Assembly: GCF_001620065.1 (NCBI RefSeq)
Contig: NZ_LQGV01000004.1
Span: 365,581 to 429,580 of the forward strand
Source of the DNA: Microbacterium sp. TNHR37B
GTDB lineage: Bacteria; Actinomycetota; Actinomycetes; Actinomycetales; Microbacteriaceae
Direction of reading: 5' to 3'
Length of the DNA stretch: 64,000 nucleotides
The notes under the pieces were generated by a model. The model made no database searches. It was not told the DNA's origin and worked only from the letters and a program-made list of their open reading frames with translations. Position 1 is the first letter of the stretch. Every line of letters starts with the position of its first letter. The position numbers were made by a program, and so were the translations under genes. Shown piece after piece: positions 27,422 to 35,338 of this stretch.

Positions 27422-28044
27422 GCAGCATCGAACGCCGACGTTTCCCGAGGCGCCGGGTCCTGGCGGCCGCGTTGGCGGTGGTCACCGCCATGACGCTGGC
27501 CGCGTGCTCGAACGATGCCACGCGGATCGCGGAGGGCTATCAGCAAGGCGGCAACACCGGTTTCGTCTCCGGGGACGGCAGGCTCCAGGAGATCCCCCTC
27601 GCCGAGCGGGGAGAGCCGGTGGAGTTCTCCGGCACCGCCGTCGACGGATCGACGGTGTCGAGCAAGGATCTCGCGGGCGACGTCGTCGTGCTCAACTTCT
27701 GGTACGCCGGGTGCGGACCGTGCCGGATCGAGGCGCCCCTCCTGGAGAAGACGTTCGCGGCGACCCGTGACGAGGGCACGCACTTCCTCGGCATCAACAT
27801 CTACGACGGGCCGGAGCAGGCGACGGCGTTCGAGAAGACGTACGGCGTGACGTATCCGTCGCTGCTGGCTCGTGACGACACGGATCTGAAGCTGGCGTTC
27901 ACGGCGTGGACGTCGCTGAGCGCGGTGCCCACGACGCTCGTGCTCGACCGCCAGGGACGCGTCGCCGCCCGATTCATCGGGGCCGTGCGCGACGACACGT
28001 CGCTGCCGACGATCATCGGCGACGTGCTGGCGGAGTCGCCGTGA
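27418..28044 (+). CDS. TlpA/ResA-like thiol-disulfide lipoprotein
   Basis: Extracytoplasmic thioredoxin that keeps apocytochrome c cysteines reduced for haem attachment. 208 residues: basic N-terminus, hydrophobic helix, lipobox TLAACS, then an AhpC/TSA-Redoxin domain with CGPC (FWYAGCGPCRIEAP, about residue 100) and cis-Pro SAVPTTLVLD. It receives electrons from the CcdA protein encoded next, with which it overlaps by GTGA. Confidence 0.92.
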   Translation: MSSIERRRFPRRRVLAAALAVVTAMTLAACSNDATRIAEGYQQGGNTGFVSGDGRLQEIPLAERGEPVEFSGTAVDGSTVSSKDLAGDVVVLNFWYAGCGPCRIEAPLLEKTFAATRDEGTHFLGINIYDGPEQATAFEKTYGVTYPSLLARDDTDLKLAFTAWTSLSAVPTTLVLDRQGRVAARFIGAVRDDTSLPTIIGDVLAESP

Positions 28045-28802
28045 ACCCCGGCGCGATCGTCTTCGACGGCGCGTTGTGGCTGGCTCTGCCGATCGCGCTC
28101 CTGGCGGGACTGGTCTCCTTCCTCTCGCCGTGCGTGCTCCCCCTCGTGCCGGGATACCTCGGCTTCCTCGGCGGCGCCGTCGGCGGACCGGCCGCCTCAC
28201 GTGGGGCAGCCGCCTCGGCGACGCGGCGCGGACGCCTCGTGGGCGGCGTGCTGCTGTTCATCGCGGGCTTCACCGTCGTCTTCGTCGCGATGGGGGTTCT
28301 CGCCGGCACGCTGGGGCGTTTCTTCCTGGAGTACGGCGACGTCCTCACCCGCGTGCTCGGGGTGGTCGTGATCCTGCTCGGCCTGGTGTTCGTGGGGGTG
28401 TTCGGCATCGCCCAGCGCACCGTGAAGCCGCAGGTGCGCGGCGGGCTCGGCCTCCTCGGGGCGCCGCTGCTGGGCATCGCGATGGGGATCGGATGGGCCC
28501 CGTGCATCGGCCCCACCTACACCGCGATCCTCTCGATCTCGCTCACCCAGGCAGACCCGGGCCGTGCCGTCGTCCTCGCGATCGCCTACTCGCTCGGGCT
28601 CGGCATCCCCTTCCTCCTCATCGCCCTGGGGTTCGGGTGGGCGACCCGCTCCGTGTCGTTCTTCCGGCGCCACATCCGTCTCATCAACATCGGAGGGGGC
28701 GTTCTGCTCATCGTGCTCGGCCTGCTCATGGTCACCGGCGTCTGGACCGCCGTCATGTCCTCGCTCACGGGGGTGATGAGCAGTGTCGAACTCCCGCTCT
28801 GA
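28041..28802 (+). CDS. ccdA: Cytochrome c biogenesis protein CcdA
   Basis: Polytopic membrane protein carrying reducing equivalents from cytoplasmic thioredoxin to the TlpA-like lipoprotein. 253 residues, six helices, with the two redox cysteines in FLSPCVLPLVPGYL and GIGWAPCIGPTY. Start GTG overlaps the previous stop; its end overlaps resB by 20 bases. Confidence 0.95.
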   Translation: MNPGAIVFDGALWLALPIALLAGLVSFLSPCVLPLVPGYLGFLGGAVGGPAASRGAAASATRRGRLVGGVLLFIAGFTVVFVAMGVLAGTLGRFFLEYGDVLTRVLGVVVILLGLVFVGVFGIAQRTVKPQVRGGLGLLGAPLLGIAMGIGWAPCIGPTYTAILSISLTQADPGRAVVLAIAYSLGLGIPFLLIALGFGWATRSVSFFRRHIRLINIGGGVLLIVLGLLMVTGVWTAVMSSLTGVMSSVELPL

Positions 28803-30528
28803 GGGGACCGAACCCCTCCGGCCGGCGGACTATGTCGGAACGGGGATGGATGACGCCGGCGCCGGCGACGACGAGCGTGACGCTCGAACCGGCATCGCGC
28901 AGCCGCGCCTCGGACTCGTCGGATGGCTGCGGTGGGGTTGGCGGCAGCTCACCAGCATGCGTACTGCGCTCGTGCTCCTCCTGCTCCTGGCGATCGCCGC
29001 GATCCCCGGATCGATCGTTCCGCAGCGCTCGGCCGACCCCAACGGGGTCACCCAGTGGCGCACCGACAACCCCGACCTCTTCCCGATCCTCGACGGTCTG
29101 CAGCTGTTCGACGTCTACACGTCGGTGTGGTTCTCGGCGATCTACCTCCTGCTGTTCCTCTCGCTCATCGGCTGCGTCATCCCGCGCACGACGCACCACT
29201 GGCGTGCGATGCGTGCGCGGCCCCCGCGGACGCCGGTGCGGCTGTCGCGCCTGGACGACCACATCGAGACGGTGATGCCGGTGCCCGGCGGCGCCACTGC
29301 CGCCGATGCCGCGCGCGAGGCCGTCGCCTCCGCCGAGGCGCATCTGCGCAAGGCCGGCTACCGCGTCGAGCGCTACGACTCCGAGGCCAAGGGCAGAGTC
29401 CCCGCGTCCTTCTCCGTCTCGGCCGAACGCGGCTATCTCCGTGAGACCGGCAACCTCGTCTTCCATGGGGCGCTGGTCGGCGTGCTCATCTCGGTGGGGA
29501 TCGGGGGCGGGCTCACCTACACCGGACAGACGGTCATCGTCGAGGGCGACAGCTTCGTCAACTCCGTCGGGATCGGCTACACCTCTTTCAACCCGGGGCG
29601 CTTCGTCGACGTGGACGGACTCCCGCCGTACGCATTGACGCTCGACCGGTTCGACGTCTCCTATGTGCCGGCGGGCCAGGCAGGGCAAGGACAGGCGGGG
29701 GACTTCGCGGCCCACCTCACGGTGGCGGAGCCGGGACGAGCCGACCGTGACGGCGTGGTGCGGGTCAACCATCCCCTCGACATCGAGGGCGACCGCATCT
29801 ACCTCATGGGCAACGGCTATGCGCCCACCATCACCGTCCGCAACGCCGACGGCGACGTCGTCTTCCGCGAGGACGTCGCCTTCCTCCCGCAGAGTTCGAC
29901 GATGACCTCGCTGGGCGTCGTGAAGATCCCCGACGGACTGCCCCAGCAGATGGGCCTCGTCGGCTTCTTCTACCCGACGGTGACGCCCACCCACTCCGGA
30001 GCGCTCAGCTCCATGTATCCCGACCTCGTCAAGCCGCTCCTGACCCTCGACGTCTACGTCGGCGATCTCGGGATCAACGACGGGACACCGCGCAACGTCT
30101 ATGCGCTCGACACGAGCGAGATGACGCAGCTCACCGGCCGGCAGATCGACGTCGACTCGCTGGAACTGGAGCCCGGTCAGACCGCTGAGCTTCCCGACGG
30201 GCTCGGCACCGTCACGTTCGAGAACGCCCAGAACGACGGTGCCCCCGGGGTCGTCAAGCGGTACGTCTCGCTGTCCGTCCACCGCGACGTCGGAGCTCCG
30301 TTCGTCCTCGCCTTCGCGATCCTCGCCCTGGCGGGACTGCTCGCGGCCCTGTTCGTCCCACGGCGACGGATGTGGGTCAAGGCGACCCCGGACGGTGCCG
30401 ACGTGCGCCTCGAGTACGCCGGCCTCGCCCGGGGCGAAGACCCCGCGATCGCCACCGCTGTCGCCGACCTCGCCCGCGCGCACGGCGCCTCCCTCCCTGC
30501 CCCTCCCGACGACGCGAAAGTAGACTGA
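28783..30528 (+). CDS. resB: Cytochrome c biogenesis protein ResB
   Basis: With CcsB it forms the System II haem exporter and cytochrome c synthetase. 581 residues: helices at about 58-80, 110-130 and 225-245 (WLRWGWRQLTSMRTALVLLL is typical), a large extracytoplasmic domain and a last helix near 505-525. GTG 28783 gives a 20-base overlap with ccdA; ATG 28846 is an alternative that trims 21 non-conserved residues. Confidence 0.92.
   Translation: MSNSRSEGTEPLRPADYVGTGMDDAGAGDDERDARTGIAQPRLGLVGWLRWGWRQLTSMRTALVLLLLLAIAAIPGSIVPQRSADPNGVTQWRTDNPDLFPILDGLQLFDVYTSVWFSAIYLLLFLSLIGCVIPRTTHHWRAMRARPPRTPVRLSRLDDHIETVMPVPGGATAADAAREAVASAEAHLRKAGYRVERYDSEAKGRVPASFSVSAERGYLRETGNLVFHGALVGVLISVGIGGGLTYTGQTVIVEGDSFVNSVGIGYTSFNPGRFVDVDGLPPYALTLDRFDVSYVPAGQAGQGQAGDFAAHLTVAEPGRADRDGVVRVNHPLDIEGDRIYLMGNGYAPTITVRNADGDVVFREDVAFLPQSSTMTSLGVVKIPDGLPQQMGLVGFFYPTVTPTHSGALSSMYPDLVKPLLTLDVYVGDLGINDGTPRNVYALDTSEMTQLTGRQIDVDSLELEPGQTAELPDGLGTVTFENAQNDGAPGVVKRYVSLSVHRDVGAPFVLAFAILALAGLLAALFVPRRRMWVKATPDGADVRLEYAGLARGEDPAIATAVADLARAHGASLPAPPDDAKVD
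30521..30526 (+). promoter_or_regulatory. Possible internal -10 for ccsB overlapping the resB end
   Basis: TAGACT followed by 7 bases and the ccsB ATG; it overlaps the resB TGA by one base. Same layout as at menA and the polyprenyl synthase gene. Confidence 0.4.
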
Positions 30529-30533
30529 CCCCC

Positions 30534-31592
30534 ATGCCCGCACCCGGCCTCTCGCTCGAAGACGTCTCGTTCCTTCTGGTGTGGACCGCCGTCGCGATCT
30601 ACGCCCTCGCCTTCATCGCCTATGCGATCGACCTCGCCCGCCGCAGCGACCTCGCCGTCAAGGCGAAGGATGCCGCACGCGACCGCGAGCTGGTCGCGGC
30701 CGGCGGTGCCGCCGTGACCGCGGAGACGGCGCGGTACACCGACGTGCGGGCTCAGGAGGCGGCCGCCCTCGCCGACCTCGAGGCTCCTCTCGGTCAGCGC
30801 AAGCGCTACCTGTGGGCGCGGATCGGCACGTCGCTGACCGTGCTCGGCTTCCTCTTCCACGTCGGTGGCGACGTCCTCCGCGGAATCGCGGCGGGGCGCG
30901 TGCCGTGGGCCAACAACTACGAGTTCGCGCTGACGGGCACGATGCTCATCGTCGCGGTCTTCCTGGTCGTGCTGTTCCGCTACGACCTCCGCTTCCTCGG
31001 GTCGTTCATCACGGGGCTCGTGGCGGTCTTCCTGGGCGGGGCGGCACTGGCGTTCCATGTCGATGTGACGCCGTTGGCCGATCCGCTCAAGAGCGTGTGG
31101 CTCGTCATCCACGTGTTCGTCGCGTCGTTGTCGACCGCGTTCTTCGCGCTGGCCTTCGCCCTCTCGGTGCTCCAGCTCCTGCAGCATCGTCGGGAGTGGG
31201 CCGCCCTCGCCGCTGTCGGAACGGACGAGGAGGGGGCGCCTCGCCGGTCGGGCCCGTCGTTCCTCCGGACCCTTCCGAGTGCGGAGGCGCTGGAGTCGCT
31301 CGCCTACCGCTTCGCGATCATCGGCTTCATCTTCTGGACCTTCACGCTCATCGCCGGGTCCATCTGGGCCAACGACGCCTGGGGCCGGTACTGGGGCTTC
31401 GACACGAAGGAGGTCTGGACGTTCGTCATCTGGGTGCTCTACGCCGGATACATCCACGCGCGGGCCACGCGCGGGTGGCGCGGCGCGCGCTCGGCGTGGC
31501 TGTCGATCGTCGGCTTCTCGGCCGTGATCTTCAACTTCGTGGTCGTCAACATGTTCTTCAAGGGCCTCCACGCCTACAGCGGCCTGAGCTGA
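30534..31592 (+). CDS. ccsB: Cytochrome c biogenesis protein CcsB/CcsA (ResC)
   Basis: Haem-handling subunit of System II. 352 residues. Haem-delivery motif WGRYWGFDTKEVW near residue 285, where relatives usually have Trp for this Phe, flanked by conserved His (VIHVFVAS, GYIHAR). A cytoplasmic Ala-rich loop lies at about 35-80. Last gene of the operon; its stop is followed by C5-TCG and a run of 33 C. Confidence 0.93.
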   Translation: MPAPGLSLEDVSFLLVWTAVAIYALAFIAYAIDLARRSDLAVKAKDAARDRELVAAGGAAVTAETARYTDVRAQEAAALADLEAPLGQRKRYLWARIGTSLTVLGFLFHVGGDVLRGIAAGRVPWANNYEFALTGTMLIVAVFLVVLFRYDLRFLGSFITGLVAVFLGGAALAFHVDVTPLADPLKSVWLVIHVFVASLSTAFFALAFALSVLQLLQHRREWAALAAVGTDEEGAPRRSGPSFLRTLPSAEALESLAYRFAIIGFIFWTFTLIAGSIWANDAWGRYWGFDTKEVWTFVIWVLYAGYIHARATRGWRGARSAWLSIVGFSAVIFNFVVVNMFFKGLHAYSGLS

Positions 31593-31600
31593 CCCCCTCG

Positions 31601-31633
<33 letters not shown>

Positions 31634-31637
31634 ACCC

Positions 31638-31697
31638 GCGAGTGTCCACGACGCGCCGGTCGTACCGTGCTCGCGGCGGCGTGTCGTGGACACTCAG
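31638..31697. repeat. Palindromic element, copy A
   Basis: Arms 31640-31658 (GAGTGTCCACGACGCGCCG) and 31677-31695 are inverted with one mismatch (a G-U pair in RNA) around an 18-base loop. It shares its 22-base left end and part of the loop (GCTCGC) with copy B at 32770. The TGA of the DUF559 gene (minus strand) lies in the edge of the right arm. Confidence 0.9.
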
Positions 31698-32668
31698 CGC
31701 CAGCCGCGCGAGATCAGCGCTCGCTGCACACGTGGGACGATGAGGCGCGCCGGATCGGTGAAGTGGTGCGACAGAACGCGGATGAGGACCCACCCCTCCT
31801 GCTCGATCGCCGCCCACCGGTCGGCGTCGCGGGCGAACTGATCGATCGAGGCGTGGTGACGTCCGTCGTACTCCACACACACGCGGTACGAGGGGTAGGC
31901 GAGGTCGAGTCGCGCGACGAACCGGCCGTCATCGTCGTGAAGCGACCAGTTGAGCGCGGGCTCGGGAAGACCCGCTCTGACCAGCAGCAGACGCGTCTCG
32001 GTTTCGCGGGGTGACTCGGATCCCACCCTGACCGCGTCGAGCGCCTCCCGCAGTCGTACCGCGCCGCGCGCTCCGGGGACGACGGCGTCTCGGAGCTCGT
32101 CCAGGTCGACGAGGCGAGCCGTGAGGAGGTGGTCTGCGGCGATGATGAGTGGATCGATGGCGAGCGCGGCGCCGAGCAGCGCCCACGTCGTGGCCGGTGC
32201 GGTGACGGGTAAGCCGTGACGGAGGGTGAGGTCATCGGTCAGCCGGGACAGGCGGTGCCCGACGACGCCGGGGAGTCGCGGCTCCCGTGCGGGCGGGTGA
32301 GCGCCGACGTGCAGCGGCGCGGAGGTGGTCCATCCCGGCAGAGGCATGCCCCAGAGGCTCGCGGCGGTCACATGGCAGAAGAACTGGGCGCCGGTCAGGC
32401 GAGGTGCGAGCAGCCGGCAACGGTCGAGAACCGTGGTCGCGGGAGCGTTCCGCGGGGCGCGCACACCGCGGAAGGGCACCATGAGGGCGCGCGAGCGCAG
32501 GCGTGCGGGAGGCAGTCCCGCCTCCCGGGCGGAGCGCACCGTGAAGGCCCCGGGGAGCTCGGCCTGGAGCGCGCCCGCCCCCTCGCCTCCGACGTGATCG
32601 TCGGCCCCGTCGTGGCGTTTGTGAGGGAGCCGATGCTCGACGCTGTCCTCGTCCCGGAAATCCACCAT
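31694..32668 (-). CDS. DUF559 endonuclease-like protein with AbiEi-type N-terminus
   Basis: 324 residues. The C-terminal 110 residues form a DUF559 (Vsr/MutH-like, PD-(D/E)xK) domain: ETETRLLLVRAG, then LDLAYPSYRVCVEYDGRHH with the catalytic-type D and E, and a C-terminal helix. The middle and N-terminal part (AFTVRSAREAGL, FRGVRAP) resembles the winged-helix AbiEi antitoxin/regulator region found fused to DUF559 in actinobacteria. ATG 32668 is the only good start. No toxin partner lies next to it. Both ends of the gene abut copies of the same palindromic element. Confidence 0.8.
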   Translation of the reverse strand: MVDFRDEDSVEHRLPHKRHDGADDHVGGEGAGALQAELPGAFTVRSAREAGLPPARLRSRALMVPFRGVRAPRNAPATTVLDRCRLLAPRLTGAQFFCHVTAASLWGMPLPGWTTSAPLHVGAHPPAREPRLPGVVGHRLSRLTDDLTLRHGLPVTAPATTWALLGAALAIDPLIIAADHLLTARLVDLDELRDAVVPGARGAVRLREALDAVRVGSESPRETETRLLLVRAGLPEPALNWSLHDDDGRFVARLDLAYPSYRVCVEYDGRHHASIDQFARDADRWAAIEQEGWVLIRVLSHHFTDPARLIVPRVQRALISRGWR

Positions 32669-32769
32669 CCCGGTACTTCAGCGCCTCCGCCGCCTCCGCC
32701 GCGCCCCCGCCGTGTGGTCTCGTGCACTCCTCCCCGCGCGCAGCCCCTGTGGAGGACGCGAGCACCTAC

Positions 32770-32830
32770 GCGAGTGTCCACGACGCGCCGGCCCGGAGGG
32801 GGCTCGCTCGGCGCGTCGTGGACACTCGGC
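32770..32830. repeat. Palindromic element, copy B
   Basis: Arms 32771-32790 (CGAGTGTCCACGACGCGCCG) and 32809-32828 form a perfect 20-bp inverted repeat with an 18-base loop, the same loop length as copy A and the same orientation judged by the shared GCTCGC in the loop. It lies 102 bases upstream of the DUF559 start. Confidence 0.92.
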
Positions 32831-32875
32831 GGTGGGGAGGGGTGGGCGGAGGGGGGAGGGAGGGAGGGGGCGGGG
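32829..32875. repeat. G-rich tract between element B and yhgE
   Basis: Forty-seven bases with eight runs of three or more G (GGGGAGGGGTGGG and so on) on the plus strand. It directly follows the yhgE stop when read on the minus strand, where it is C-rich, mirroring the C33 tract that follows ccsB. Confidence 0.85.
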
Positions 32876-35338
32876 TCAGGCGGGGAGGGCCCGGACCGTC
32901 GTGGTGCGGTGGCGGGCGACGGCCAGCATCGTCGCGGCGAAGGCGAGGAGCGCCCACGTGAGCATGCCCACGAGCCCCGCCGTCACTCCGCCCGCGGAAG
33001 TTAGCGCCCCGAGGAGCGCGTGATAGGCGGGTGCGGTCGGCATGATCGAGGCCACGTCGGCCAGCACCCCCGGCACGGTCGAGACGACGCCGGTCGCCAC
33101 CGCGAGCACCCCCACGAGGCCCGCGATCCACCGACCGGCACCGCCGAACACGGCGACGAGCGCCTGGTTGACCGCCGCGAACGCGACTCCGGCGACCACG
33201 GCGAGCCCGGCGAAGGCCGCCCAATCCGCCCAGTCGTACGAGGCGGCGATCTGGACCACGCCGGCGACCAGGATGCCCTGGAGCGCACCGATCCCCGCCG
33301 CGGGGGCGAAGCTGCGCAGCGCCAACGTTCCCGACGAACGACGCGAGCTCAGGGCGTGGCGGGGGATCGCCTGCAGCGCGATGAACGAGCCGAGACCCCC
33401 GAACCACAGGGCGAGCATCGCGAGGAGGGGGATCGCGGAGGCCCCGAACAGCGACGTTCCCACGCCGTCGGCCGAGACCGGATCGGCGACCACGGTGGCG
33501 AGGTCCTTCGCCTCGGTCTTCGTGTACGACGGCACGGAGGTGGCCGCCGTGTCGAGTCCGTCGGCGAGATCCCCGGTGCCGTCGGCGATCTTCTCGACGC
33601 CGCCCGCGAGATCGTCGGCACCGGTCGCGGCGTCGCTCGCACCGGAGGCAAGGGTGCCGGCCCCCGTGGCGAGCTCTTGCGCGCCGTCGGCGAGGCGATC
33701 GGCGCCCTGCGCGAGCCCGCCCACACCGCCGGCCACCTGCTGGACCCCGGAGGCGAGGTCGGAGGCTCCGCCCGAGAGCTGCGCGGCCCCTCCGGACAGG
33801 CGCCCGGCGCCGGAGGAGAGGTCGGCGGCGCCGCCGGCCAGTGCGCTCACGCCCCCGGAGAGCTGATCGACGCCTCCCGCGAGCTGGCTCGCCCCACCGG
33901 CCAGAGCGTCGGCCCCATCGGCGAGCTGGGCCACACCGGATGCAGCGGATCCAGCAGCTGTGGACAGCCGACCGAGGCCTTCGGCGAGATCGCTGGCACC
34001 GTCGGCGCTCTCGGCCACACCGTCACGCAACTGCGCGCTCCCGGGCACCAGGTCGACCAGACCCCCCGCCGCTCCGGTCGCAGCGGTGTTCACCGTCTCG
34101 GCGGTCGCGGCGGCCGTGGCGGCATCGTCCGCCGCGGCGGCGAGGCGGTCGCAGAAGTCCGCGCTGCCGCCGTCGCCCGCGCAGTCGGCCGCGAGCTGTT
34201 GCAGCGTCGCGGCGAGGTCGGAGGTCTGACCCTGCAGTGCTCCTGCTCCGCTGGCCGCACCGTTTGCGGCAGTCTGCACGCCCTCCAGTCCCGCGGCGAG
34301 GTCGGATGCACCGTCCTGGAGCTGGTCCAGACCGGAGGACAACTGGTTGGCTCCCGTGGCGGACTGATTCGCTCCCGACGCCCACGCGGTCAGGCCGTCC
34401 GATGCTGTCCGGGCACCGCCCGCCCAGGTGCCGAGACCGGCGTCGAGATCGCCGATGCCGCTCGCGAGCGACCCCGCACCGTCGGCGAGGTCACCCGCAC
34501 CGTCGGCGAGGCTGGCTGCTCCCGTGGCCACGCCGGACGCGCCGTCGGCCACGCCGCCGGCGCCGTCGGCGAGCTGCGAGGCCCCCGTCGAGAGCCGGCC
34601 CGCGCCGTCGGCGAGCTGCCCGGCACCTCCCGCGAGCTCCGAGGTCCCCGACGCGATGCCCTGCGCACCGGTCGCGATACCGCCGGTGCCGTCGGCGAGT
34701 TTCGCGATGCCGTCGGCGAGAGACGTCGCTCCGGTCGCGGCCTCACCCGCACCGTCGGCGAGCTGCGAGGCGCCGTCCGCGGCGTCACCCAGCTTGTCGC
34801 CGAGGGTCGTGAAACCGAGGAAGACGTTCTCGAGGTAGGTCGTGGAGAGCTCCGTCCCCACCAGCGACGCGGCGGCTTGCGTCACCTGAGCGGTGATCGC
34901 GTCGTCGACGATGAGACTGTCGGGCGAGGTCGCCACCGAGATCGTCGCCTTCTCCGGTGTCTTTCCCGGCGCGGTCGAGGTAGCAGCCGCGGAGAAGTTC
35001 TTCGGGATCGTGATGACCGCGTCGTACGTGCCGTCGGCGAGGCCGTCGCGGGCGTCTTCGGTGTTGGAGATCGTCCAGTCGAGGTTGCTCGGCAGCTCGT
35101 CCGATCCCTCCACGAGACCCGCGGTCAGCTGACGCCCGAGCGGGACGAGCTGATCGTCGATCGTGACGGGCTCATCGTTGTTCACGATGGCGGCGCGCAT
35201 CGCGTCGAGTCGCTCGACCGGGTTGTACAGCGCGGCGACGAGGATGCCGCCGATCAGGACGGGAAGCAGGATCACGCCGAGGACCGTGAGCCAGGTCACC
35301 GGCTTGCGGGTGCGGGCACGTTCGAGAGGAAGAGTCAT
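32876..35338 (-). CDS. YhgE/Pip-family membrane protein with long extracellular repeat region
   Basis: 820 residues. One N-terminal helix (about 15-38), an extracellular domain, then about 400 residues of near-repeats of the form L-A-x-G-A-x-x-L-A-x-G (about 190-600), and five or six C-terminal helices (about 625-815). YhgE/Pip proteins are linked to phage reception, type VII secretion (EsaA) and envelope export. A Cys pair (DCAGDGGSADFC) interrupts the repeats near residue 380 and may form a disulfide. The ATG overlaps the MMPL stop (ATGA), so they are coupled. Confidence 0.88.
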   Translation of the reverse strand: MTLPLERARTRKPVTWLTVLGVILLPVLIGGILVAALYNPVERLDAMRAAIVNNDEPVTIDDQLVPLGRQLTAGLVEGSDELPSNLDWTISNTEDARDGLADGTYDAVITIPKNFSAAATSTAPGKTPEKATISVATSPDSLIVDDAITAQVTQAAASLVGTELSTTYLENVFLGFTTLGDKLGDAADGASQLADGAGEAATGATSLADGIAKLADGTGGIATGAQGIASGTSELAGGAGQLADGAGRLSTGASQLADGAGGVADGASGVATGAASLADGAGDLADGAGSLASGIGDLDAGLGTWAGGARTASDGLTAWASGANQSATGANQLSSGLDQLQDGASDLAAGLEGVQTAANGAASGAGALQGQTSDLAATLQQLAADCAGDGGSADFCDRLAAAADDAATAAATAETVNTAATGAAGGLVDLVPGSAQLRDGVAESADGASDLAEGLGRLSTAAGSAASGVAQLADGADALAGGASQLAGGVDQLSGGVSALAGGAADLSSGAGRLSGGAAQLSGGASDLASGVQQVAGGVGGLAQGADRLADGAQELATGAGTLASGASDAATGADDLAGGVEKIADGTGDLADGLDTAATSVPSYTKTEAKDLATVVADPVSADGVGTSLFGASAIPLLAMLALWFGGLGSFIALQAIPRHALSSRRSSGTLALRSFAPAAGIGALQGILVAGVVQIAASYDWADWAAFAGLAVVAGVAFAAVNQALVAVFGGAGRWIAGLVGVLAVATGVVSTVPGVLADVASIMPTAPAYHALLGALTSAGGVTAGLVGMLTWALLAFAATMLAVARHRTTTVRALPA

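Noticed and set aside
31694..32668. Type IV toxin-antitoxin system based on the AbiEi-like N-terminus
   Set aside because: No AbiEii-type nucleotidyltransferase toxin gene lies beside it; the protein carries its own nuclease domain.
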